Assembly: GCA_029050995.1 (NCBI GenBank)
Contig: JAIDLO010000179.1
Coordinates: forward strand, 1 to 12,477
Reading direction: 5' to 3'
DNA: 12,477 nucleotides
DNA from: Eubacterium sp.
Lineage (GTDB): Bacteria > Bacillota > Clostridia > Oscillospirales > Acutalibacteraceae
Shown piece after piece: positions 6,721-12,477 of this stretch. A program made the position numbers and the translations under genes. The notes under the pieces were generated by a model. The model was not told the DNA's origin. It did not search any database and saw only the letters and a program-made list of their open reading frames with translations. How positions within the stretch are numbered: position 1 is the stretch's first letter; every line of letters starts with the position of its first letter.

Positions 6721-7644
6721 ATGGAAGTTTTAAATATTGTAAAGATTGTGCTGGAAGAGGGGCTGAAATATGCTATCCTTGCTCTTGGCGTTTATCTTGC
6801 ATACAGCATACTTGATTTTCCCGATTTGTCGGTTGACGGAACAATGCCGCTTGGTGCAATTATCTCGGTTGTACTTATTTTGAAAGGCATGAATCCTTGG
6901 ATTTCTGTTATCATTGCTTTTCTCGGCGGTGCTGCCGCAGGCTGTATAACGGGCGTTCTTCATGTTAAACTGAAGCTCCAGCCGCTTCTTTCGGGTATTC
7001 TTGTTTATACGCTGCTGCTAACGGTAAATCTTGTTCTGATAAAAGCAGGAACGGACGGGCAGTCTATTGCGTCTGTTTTTGGAAAGGACACGATATTCAA
7101 CAGCGGTCCGGCAAATCTTTTGCCTGAAACAATCGGCAATTTTGATATTAAAAAGCTGATCGTGCTTGCAATTTTTGTTTTGATACTTAAAATTTTGATT
7201 GATTTGTATCTCAAAACAAAATCGGGTATGCTTTTAAGAGCAACAGGCTCTAATCAGCAGTATGTTGTTATGCTTGCGAAAAATCCGGGTGTATCCAAAA
7301 TTCTCGGTCTTGCGCTCGGCAACGGTCTTGCTGCCGTAAGCGGTGCAGTGATTGCACAAAGCACGGAAACTGCAAATACGAATATGGGCGTCGGAATGGT
7401 TGTTTTCGGGCTTTCAAGCGTTATTATCGGGCTTTCTCTTTTCAAGCGCATACACTTTATGAAGGCAACAACAATGGTTATTCTCGGTACAATTATTTAT
7501 AAGGCATGCCTGCAGATTGCGATTGTTATCGGTCTTCCGAGTGAATACAATAAAGCCTTAATGGCAATCCTCTTTGTTCTTGCTTTGATTTTCAGCGGAA
7601 CATTCAAAGATAAGGTTAAGAAAAGGAGGGAAAAGCATGCTTGA
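6721..7644 (+). CDS. ABC transporter permease (COG4120 / TrpY-like, BPD_transp_2 family)
   Basis: A 307-residue integral membrane subunit forming the transport channel for the preceding binding protein. It has roughly eight hydrophobic segments. Two signatures typical of this permease family are visible: FPDLSVDGT at residues 33-41 after the first helix, and LRATGSNQQY around 172-181, the cytoplasmic loop expected to contact the ATPase, followed by a small-residue-rich helix (LGLALGNGLAAVSGAVIAQ). The C-terminus is basic (KDKVKKRREKHA). Upstream, GGTGAT (6712-6717) is complementary to the 16S rRNA tail just beside the usual GGAGG core and sits unusually close to the ATG. This may make the start weaker than that of the flanking genes. 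The final 8 nt overlap the ATPase gene, so those two are translationally coupled. Confidence 0.92.
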   Translation: MEVLNIVKIVLEEGLKYAILALGVYLAYSILDFPDLSVDGTMPLGAIISVVLILKGMNPWISVIIAFLGGAAAGCITGVLHVKLKLQPLLSGILVYTLLLTVNLVLIKAGTDGQSIASVFGKDTIFNSGPANLLPETIGNFDIKKLIVLAIFVLILKILIDLYLKTKSGMLLRATGSNQQYVVMLAKNPGVSKILGLALGNGLAAVSGAVIAQSTETANTNMGVGMVVFGLSSVIIGLSLFKRIHFMKATTMVILGTIIYKACLQIAIVIGLPSEYNKALMAILFVLALIFSGTFKDKVKKRREKHA

Positions 7645-8410
7645 GCTTCAGAATATAACAAAGCGTTTTAATGTTGGCACAGTAGATGAATCAACCGTGT
7701 TTGATAATTTCAATTTCAAAATAGAAGAAGGCGAATTTGTTTCTGTAATCGGCTCTAACGGAAGCGGTAAAACAACGCTTCTGAATCTGATTTGCGGTTC
7801 TTTAAAAGCTGATGAGGGAAAAATTCTTTTCAACGAAAATGATATAACGCATACCTCTGAATTTAAGAGAGCAAAAATTATCGGCAGAGTTTTTCAGGAG
7901 CCTAAAATCGGCACCTGTGCAGATTTAACCGTGCTTGAAAATATGGCGCTTGCTGATAATAAGAATAAGCCGTTCGGGCTTGGCAGATGCGTAAATAAAA
8001 AGCGTATTGATTATTATAAATCTCTTCTTGAGCAATGTGATATGGGGCTTGAAAACAGGCTTGGTGTTCAGGTTGGAACGCTTTCGGGCGGTCAAAGGCA
8101 GGCACTTGCGCTTGTTATTGCAAATATGACAGATATTAAGCTGCTCATTCTTGATGAACATATTGCAGCGCTTGATCCGAAATCTTCAGACAGAGTTATG
8201 GAGCTTACGAATAAGCTTGTTTGCGAAAATCATATAACAACGCTTATGGTTACGCATAATCTTCGTTATGCTGTTGAATACGGCAGCAGGCTCTTTATGA
8301 TGCATGAAGGTAATAGCGTGCTTGATCTTAAGGGCGAGGAAAAAGCAAATGCAAAGGTTGAAGATATCCTTGCAATCTTCGACAGAATCAGCATTGAAAA
8401 AGGAAATTAA
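7637..8410 (+). CDS. ABC transporter ATP-binding protein (COG1101 / TrpZ-like)
   Basis: A 257-residue cytoplasmic nucleotide-binding subunit that powers the importer. All expected motifs are intact: Walker A GSNGSGKTT at 39-47 (Lys45), Q-loop Gln87 (VFQEP), signature LSGGQRQ at 149-155, Walker B LLILDE at 169-174 with catalytic Glu174, D-loop ALDP, and switch His207 (VTHN). The extended N-terminal strand region (FNVGTVDESTVFDNFNF) is typical of COG1101 ATPases, which accompany COG2984/COG4120 partners. The ATG overlaps the permease stop region by 8 nt. A strong AGGAGG (7624-7629), inside the permease coding sequence, is placed 7 nt upstream. Transcription ends at the terminator just after the stop codon. 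Function as an importer ATPase is secure; the transported solute is not known from sequence. Confidence 0.94.
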   Translation: MLELQNITKRFNVGTVDESTVFDNFNFKIEEGEFVSVIGSNGSGKTTLLNLICGSLKADEGKILFNENDITHTSEFKRAKIIGRVFQEPKIGTCADLTVLENMALADNKNKPFGLGRCVNKKRIDYYKSLLEQCDMGLENRLGVQVGTLSGGQRQALALVIANMTDIKLLILDEHIAALDPKSSDRVMELTNKLVCENHITTLMVTHNLRYAVEYGSRLFMMHEGNSVLDLKGEEKANAKVEDILAIFDRISIEKGN

Positions 8411-8422
8411 ATATTGATAATG

Positions 8423-8455
8423 CGAAGCAGTTTTATACTGCTTCGTTATTTTTTT
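8423..8455 (+). terminator. Rho-independent terminator ending the ABC importer operon
   Basis: CGAAGCAG (8423-8430) pairs with CTGCTTCG (8438-8445) around a 7-nt loop, followed by TTATTTTTTT. The hairpin begins 12 nt after the ATPase stop codon. Confidence 0.9.
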
Positions 8456-8505
8456 GTTTATAAGCAACAAATGAGTAGCTGCTCGGTGAAAACTATTAGT
8501 GAAAA

Positions 8506-8534
8506 TGCACAAAAATATTTCATAATATTATAAT
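8506..8534 (+). promoter_or_regulatory. Candidate sigma-A promoter for glutamate dehydrogenase
   Basis: TATAAT at 8529-8534 is preceded at 17 bp by TGCACA (8506-8511), a 4-of-6 match to the -35 consensus. A start near 8541 would leave a leader of about 54 nt. A second TATAAT at 8567-8572 lacks a good -35 box and lies too close to the ribosome binding site, so the first is preferred. Confidence 0.5.
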
Positions 8535-8594
8535 TATTGCCAATGGTTTAAAAGTTCGTTTTGATTTATAATAAGAAAGAAAGGGGTTTCATTT

Positions 8595-9950
8595 ATGAAT
8601 GAGTATATAGAAAGTGTAATCAAAACAGTTGAAAGAAGAGATAGTGCGAAGCCTGAATTTATTCAGTGTGTTAAAGAGGTTTTCCATTCTCTCGAAAAGG
8701 TTATTGAAAAGCATCCTGAATATGTTGAGGATGACTTGCTTACAAGAATGGTTGAGCCGGACAGGCTGATTACCTTCCGTATTGCCTGGGTTGATGATGC
8801 GGGTAAAACAAGGGTAAACCGAGGCTATCGTGTTCAGTTCAATTCTGCAATCGGTCCTTATAAGGGCGGACTTCGTTTTCATCCAAGTGTAAATTCAAGC
8901 ATTATGTATTTCCTTGGCTTTGAGCAGACCTTTAAGAATTCTTTAACAGGTTTGCCGATGGGCGGAGCAAAGGGTGGTTCTGATTTTGACCCAAGGGGTA
9001 AAAGCAAGAGCGAGATTATGCGTTTTTGTCAGGCGTATATGACGGAACTTTATAGGCATATCGGCCCAAGCATAGATGTTCCTGCGGGCGATATCGGCGT
9101 TGGTGCAAGAGAAATCGGCTTCCTGTTTGGTCAGTATAAACGAATTAAAGATGCCTTTGAAAATGGCGTTATTACAGGCAAGGGCTTGTCCTACGGCGGT
9201 TCGCTTATCCGTCCAGAAGCAACGGGTTATGGTGCTGTTTATTATCTTTGCGAGGTGCTTAAGCACGAAAAGGATACAATGAAAGGTAAGCGTGTTGCGC
9301 TTTCCGGCTTTGGTAATGTTGCGTGGGGCGCAATCAAAAAGCTGAATGAGCTTGGGGCAATTCCGCTTACAATCAGCGGTCCGGGCGGCTATGTTTATGA
9401 TAAGGATGGAATATGCACACCTGAAAAAATAGATTATCTTCTTGAAATGCGTGCAAGCGGAAGAGACAGAGTTCAGGATTACAGCGATAAATTCCCATCT
9501 GCCGTATTTGTTCCCGATGAAAAGCCTTGGGGGCTTGAAAATATTGATATCGTTATGCCGTGCGCCACGCAGAATGAGGTTAATCTTGAGGATGCGAAAA
9601 AGATTGCTGAAAACGGTGTTAAGTATTATATTGAGGTTTCAAATATGCCAACAACGGCGGATGCGCAGGATTACCTTATGGAACATCCTAATGTAATCAT
9701 TGCTCCGTCAAAGGCGGTTAATGCAGGCGGTGTGTGCGTTTCAGGTCTTGAAATGAGCCAAAACAGCCAAAGAATTTCCTGGACAGCAGAAGAGGTTGAT
9801 GAAAAGCTTCATAAAGCGATGATTGATATTCATAATCATTCTGTTGAGGCTGCCGAAAAATATGGGCTTGGCTATGACCTTGTTGCAGGCGCAAATATTG
9901 CAGGCTTTGAAAAGGTTGCCGAAGCAATGATGGCGCAGGGTATTTATTAA
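8595..9950 (+). CDS. gdhA: Glutamate dehydrogenase, hexameric clostridial type
   Basis: Catalyses the reversible reductive amination of 2-oxoglutarate to L-glutamate, linking ammonia assimilation or amino-acid fermentation to central carbon. The 451-residue length is standard for the hexameric class. Known active-site residues are in place: Lys90 (GPYKGGLRF), Lys114, catalytic Lys126 (PMGGAKGG) and Asp166 (PAGDIG). The dinucleotide domain has GFGNVAWGA around 238-246. From memory the sequence is close to the NAD-dependent enzyme of Clostridium symbiosum along its whole length, with numbering shifted by one. Of the positions that steer coenzyme choice there, Phe and Pro are kept (Phe239, Pro263) but the following Asp is Gly264, so NAD versus NADP preference is uncertain. 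The start is set by AAAGGGG (8580-8586), 8 nt before the ATG. A terminator upstream and another downstream make it a single-gene unit. Confidence 0.96.
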   Translation: MNEYIESVIKTVERRDSAKPEFIQCVKEVFHSLEKVIEKHPEYVEDDLLTRMVEPDRLITFRIAWVDDAGKTRVNRGYRVQFNSAIGPYKGGLRFHPSVNSSIMYFLGFEQTFKNSLTGLPMGGAKGGSDFDPRGKSKSEIMRFCQAYMTELYRHIGPSIDVPAGDIGVGAREIGFLFGQYKRIKDAFENGVITGKGLSYGGSLIRPEATGYGAVYYLCEVLKHEKDTMKGKRVALSGFGNVAWGAIKKLNELGAIPLTISGPGGYVYDKDGICTPEKIDYLLEMRASGRDRVQDYSDKFPSAVFVPDEKPWGLENIDIVMPCATQNEVNLEDAKKIAENGVKYYIEVSNMPTTADAQDYLMEHPNVIIAPSKAVNAGGVCVSGLEMSQNSQRISWTAEEVDEKLHKAMIDIHNHSVEAAEKYGLGYDLVAGANIAGFEKVAEAMMAQGIY

Positions 9951-9961
9951 TAAAATTTTAC

Positions 9962-9991
9962 GGGCAGATTGAAAATCTGCCCTCTTTTTTT
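9962..9991 (+). terminator. Rho-independent terminator after gdhA
   Basis: GGGCAGAT (9962-9969) pairs with ATCTGCCC (9975-9982) around a 5-nt loop. TCTTTTTTT follows at 9983-9991. The hairpin begins 11 nt after the gdhA stop codon and is a strong, canonical intrinsic terminator. Confidence 0.94.
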
Positions 9992-10086
9992 ACATTTACA
10001 AATTATTTGTTAGGCAAATTGCACGAAAGGGATAATGAAATATTATGAATATTGTGCATAGAATAAAGATTTTTATTGCCATATAA

Positions 10087-10117
10087 TTGTATTAGATATA
10101 TTTGTCTATATATTATA
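10087..10117 (+). promoter_or_regulatory. Candidate promoter with overlapping short inverted repeat, upstream of the GH13 gene
   Basis: TTGTAT at 10087-10092 lies 16 bp before TATATT (10109-10114) or 18 bp before TATTAT (10111-10116). The spacer holds an imperfect palindrome, TAGA at 10093-10096 and TCTA at 10105-10108, with 6 of 8 positions symmetric per half. Such a position would suit a sugar-responsive repressor, but the site matches no operator I recognise. The rest of the 9992-10136 gap is AT-rich with nothing else I can support. Confidence 0.35.
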
Positions 10118-10149
10118 GGCAATCAAAAGAATACAAAAGGGGAAAAATT

Positions 10150-12051
10150 ATGTTAAAAATTACACCAAACACCAAATTCAAAGATGCTGCGGCAAATCCT
10201 ATGGCAAAGGATATGATTGAAAAGCTTATGATGGCGCTTCGTTTGCCAACCTCTCTTGTTACAGACGGCTTTCTCAAAAACGGGAAGCTCAAATGGCTTA
10301 CAACTGCAACAGCTGGTTTGCTCAATAAAAATACCGTTCAGCAAATCTGCGATATGTTTAACCTTGAAAAGGATGAGGTTATTACAGACAAGGGAACACT
10401 TGAGAAAAAATGGTGGAAGGAAGCAATTATTTATCAGGTTTATCCGCGTTCCTTCTATGACAGCAACGGCGACGGTGTCGGCGATTTAAGAGGTATTACT
10501 GAAAAGCTCGATTATCTTCAGGATTTGGGTGTAACAGCAATCTGGTGTTCTCCTTTTTATGATTCTCCGAATGATGACAACGGCTACGATATCAGAGATT
10601 ATAAAAAGATTTTAGCTGAATTCGGCACAATGGAGGATTTTGATACACTGCTTGATGAGGTTCACAAGCGTGGTATGAAGCTGATTGTTGACCTTGTTGT
10701 AAACCATACAAGTGATGAGCACGAATGGTTCCAGGAAGCACTTAAATCAAAGGATAATCCTTACCACGATTATTATATCTGGCGTGATGCAACGGACAAG
10801 GGCATAACCCCTCCGAACAACTGGAATTCTCTTTTCAAGGGCAATGCGTGGAATTACTATGAGCATCTTGATCAGTGGGCAATGCATCTGTGGACGAAGA
10901 AGCAGATGGATCTGAACTGGGAAAATGAAAAGATGCGTAATGATGTTTATGCTATGATGAACTGGTGGCTCGATAAGGGCATTGACGGCTTCAGAATGGA
11001 TGTTATCAACTTTATCAGCAAAGATCCGAATCTCCCTGAAGCAAATCCGTTCCTCGGTATTTTAACAGGCTATAAGGGCGCGGAATATTATTTCTATGGC
11101 CCTCGTCTGCACGAATATCTGCGTGAAATGCGTGAAAAAACCTTTGGCAATTATGATGTGTATACTGTCGGCGAATGCGGCGGAGCAGGCATTGAAATGG
11201 ATAAAATGCTTACTGCCGATTTCAGAAAAGAGCTTGATACAGTATTTAACTTTGATTTCCTTGTGAATCAGGGACATACAAACTATGATTATTTTGATTA
11301 CGATTTGTATAAGGTTATGGAGAATTTTGAAACCTTCCAGACCGAATATACAAATCATTGCTGGCCTACTGTATTCTTTGAAAATCACGATAACCCGAGA
11401 ATTGTTACAAGAGTGGATAAAACAGAAGCATTCCGCGAGGATATTTCAAAAATCTGCGGTTTGATCCAGATGACGCTTCGCGGTGTGCCTTATATTTATC
11501 AGGGACAGGAAATTTCAATGGGCAATGTAGATTTTGAATCTATTGAAGAAATTGATGATGTTCAGGCTGTAAATACATACAAAGAGCTTGTAGCAAAGGG
11601 AAGAAGCAAGGAAAAGGCTTTCTTTAAGGCTAAAACAGGCACTCGTGATAATTCAAGAAGTCCGTTCCAGTGGAGCGACAGCGAAAACGCAGGCTTTACA
11701 ACAGGCAAGCCGTGGCTAAAAATCACTTCGGATTACAGAAGATTTAATGCAGAGGATGAGGCAAAGAACGAGGACAGCGTTCTCAATTTCTACAAAAAGG
11801 CAATTGCATTAAGAAAGGAAACGCCTGCGCTTGTTTACGGCGAATTCAAGCGTGCAGAAAATATTAGTAAACCATTATTCTGCTACTACAGAGAGTATAA
11901 CGACGAGCTTTATTATGTTGAGCTCAACCTCGGCAAAAAGGCACTTCCAAGACCGATTGATATGAGCGAAGCAGAGCTTGTTCTTTCAACAAAGGGTGCG
12001 CCGTCTGATACAATCAAACCGTTTGAGGGTAATATTTACAAAATTAAATAA
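10150..12051 (+). CDS. GH13 subfamily 31-like oligo-1,6-glucosidase / alpha-glucosidase with N-terminal helical extension
   Basis: A cytoplasmic 633-residue alpha-glucosidase expected to release glucose from short imported alpha-glucans. The (beta/alpha)8 domain starts at WWKEAIIYQVYPRSF (88-102). It shows the calcium loop DSNGDGVGD (104-112), DLVVNHTSD (181-189), the nucleophile in GFRMDVIN (Asp284), the acid in TVGEC (Glu342), and Asp414 in ENHDN. Val285, directly after the nucleophile, is the residue associated with alpha-1,6 (isomaltase, oligo-1,6-glucosidase) rather than maltase specificity. Family members normally begin at the WWK motif. This one carries ~85 extra residues, probably helical (NPMAKDMIEKLM...; TVQQICDMFNLE), that I cannot assign. 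No signal peptide is present. An upstream TTG at 10102 is in frame, but AAAAGGGG (10135-10142) places the start at the ATG at 10150. It is a single-gene unit, and no terminator is seen before the rimP promoter, 8 nt after the stop. Confidence 0.93.
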   Translation: MLKITPNTKFKDAAANPMAKDMIEKLMMALRLPTSLVTDGFLKNGKLKWLTTATAGLLNKNTVQQICDMFNLEKDEVITDKGTLEKKWWKEAIIYQVYPRSFYDSNGDGVGDLRGITEKLDYLQDLGVTAIWCSPFYDSPNDDNGYDIRDYKKILAEFGTMEDFDTLLDEVHKRGMKLIVDLVVNHTSDEHEWFQEALKSKDNPYHDYYIWRDATDKGITPPNNWNSLFKGNAWNYYEHLDQWAMHLWTKKQMDLNWENEKMRNDVYAMMNWWLDKGIDGFRMDVINFISKDPNLPEANPFLGILTGYKGAEYYFYGPRLHEYLREMREKTFGNYDVYTVGECGGAGIEMDKMLTADFRKELDTVFNFDFLVNQGHTNYDYFDYDLYKVMENFETFQTEYTNHCWPTVFFENHDNPRIVTRVDKTEAFREDISKICGLIQMTLRGVPYIYQGQEISMGNVDFESIEEIDDVQAVNTYKELVAKGRSKEKAFFKAKTGTRDNSRSPFQWSDSENAGFTTGKPWLKITSDYRRFNAEDEAKNEDSVLNFYKKAIALRKETPALVYGEFKRAENISKPLFCYYREYNDELYYVELNLGKKALPRPIDMSEAELVLSTKGAPSDTIKPFEGNIYKIK

Positions 12052-12058
12052 ATTTTCC

Positions 12059-12087
12059 TTGACAACACTTAATTTATATATTATATT
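12059..12087 (+). promoter_or_regulatory. Sigma-A promoter of the rimP operon
   Basis: TTGACA at 12059-12064 and TATATT at 12082-12087 are separated by 17 bp. The start should lie near 12094, giving a leader of about 75 nt that contains the hairpin at 12116-12145. It begins only 8 nt after the GH13 stop codon. Confidence 0.82.
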
Positions 12088-12115
12088 AGTAAGCGTAAGT
12101 TAAGAATGTAAGAAA

Positions 12116-12145
12116 GTGAGAGTGGCTTTACGAAGCCGCTCTCAT
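12116..12145 (+). other. Stable hairpin in the rimP leader
   Basis: GAGAG-T-GGCTT (12118-12128) pairs with AAGCC-G-CTCTC (12133-12143) around the tetraloop TACG. The stem is 11 bp including one U-G wobble and can be extended to 13 bp through 12116-12145. No U-tract follows, so it is not a classical terminator. The stem ends 9 nt before the AGGAGG ribosome binding site and could bind a protein or influence mRNA stability or translation. Confidence 0.65.
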
Positions 12146-12168
12146 ATCATTGTTAGGAGGTTTTCCGT

Positions 12169-12477
12169 ATGGCAGGTAAAAATACTGTTCAAAGGGTTGA
12201 AGAAATTGTTGCGCCTTTTGCCGCCGAACTTTCTGTCAGCCTCTGGGATATTACCTTTACCAAAGAGGGAACAGATTGGTATTTAAGAATTTTCATTGAT
12301 AAAGAGGGCGGCGTTTCCATTGATGACTGCGTTGATTTAACCCACGCAGTAACCAAGCCGCTTGATGAAGCAGATCCGATTTCTCAGAGCTATATGCTTG
12401 AGGTTTCCTCTCCCGGCGTGGAAAGAGAATTAAAAAAGGATTGGCATTTTGAAAAGTATATCGGCTCTGCAGTAATG
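12169..12477 (+). CDS. rimP: Ribosome maturation factor RimP (3' end outside window)
   Basis: The first 103 residues of RimP, a cytoplasmic protein needed for maturation of the 30S ribosomal subunit. Family hallmarks are clear: VEEIVAPFAAEL in the first helix; the SLWDITFTKEG and WYLRIFIDKEGG strand pair; SIDDCVDLTHAVTKPLDEADPI; and the highly conserved YMLEVSSPGVERELKK, followed by HFEKYIG at the junction to the C-terminal SH3-like domain, which is cut by the window edge. AGGAGG (12155-12160), 8 nt before the ATG, gives a strong start. In Firmicutes this gene normally leads the rimP-nusA-infB cluster, which would be expected to continue to the right. Confidence 0.96.
   Translation, partial: MAGKNTVQRVEEIVAPFAAELSVSLWDITFTKEGTDWYLRIFIDKEGGVSIDDCVDLTHAVTKPLDEADPISQSYMLEVSSPGVERELKKDWHFEKYIGSAVM

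Noticed and set aside
8567..8572. Second TATAAT as the gdhA -10 box
   Set aside because: No acceptable -35 hexamer lies 16-18 bp upstream, and the start would fall inside the ribosome binding site.
10035..10055. Repeated AATATT elements as an operator or direct repeat
   Set aside because: They are two short AT-only words in an AT-rich gap, readily expected by chance.
10102..10149. In-frame TTG at 10102 as the start of the GH13 enzyme
   Set aside because: It lies within the probable promoter region, lacks a ribosome binding site, and the ATG at 10150 has a strong AAAAGGGG site.
11062..11388. Minus-strand open frame of 108 residues inside the GH13 gene
   Set aside because: It is a shadow of the catalytic-domain coding region and has no independent support.

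Overview
The window reads as a chromosomal segment of an AT-rich, low-GC Gram-positive bacterium, most likely an anaerobic gut-type member of the Clostridia. The reasons are Gram-positive style GGAGG ribosome binding sites, consensus sigma-A promoters, a glutamate dehydrogenase closely resembling the Clostridium symbiosum enzyme, and a lipoprotein-type ABC binding protein. The lineage is inferred; there is no rRNA or other marker here. Every gene lies on the plus strand. No gap between genes exceeds about 200 bp, so no long stretch lacks a gene.

Layout. (1) 2-136: the tail of a gene entering from the left, resembling the Rpn/PD-(D/E)XK putative transposase family. (2) 203-4552: a two-gene unit behind a good promoter: an 897-residue GH63/MGH1-like glycoside hydrolase, then a calcineurin-type metallophosphoesterase with a hydrophobic C-terminal anchor. 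(3) 4631-5551: a CPBP-family membrane protease whose codon choice differs from its neighbours. (4) 5582-8455: a three-gene ABC importer (lipoprotein, permease, ATPase) behind a perfect TTGACA-17-TATAAT promoter. A terminator-like hairpin follows the first gene and an intrinsic terminator ends the unit. (5) 8595-9950: glutamate dehydrogenase, followed by a terminator. (6) 10150-12051: a GH13 oligo-1,6-glucosidase-like enzyme with an unusual N-terminal helical extension. (7) 12169 to the right edge: the first 103 codons of rimP, with its own promoter and a leader hairpin.

How it fits together. Neither glycoside hydrolase has a signal peptide, so both should act on sugars or glycosides inside the cell. 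The ABC system imports a small solute, and glutamate dehydrogenase links ammonia and 2-oxoglutarate. rimP begins the usual rimP-nusA-infB housekeeping cluster. I see no CRISPR array, tRNA, rRNA, phage or complete mobile element. The least ordinary parts are the hydrolase/phosphoesterase pair (a CBM-like insertion in the first, an altered metal-site motif and membrane tail in the second), the N-terminal module of the GH13 enzyme, and the substituted coenzyme-site residue in glutamate dehydrogenase. I do not see clear evidence of a wholly new system.
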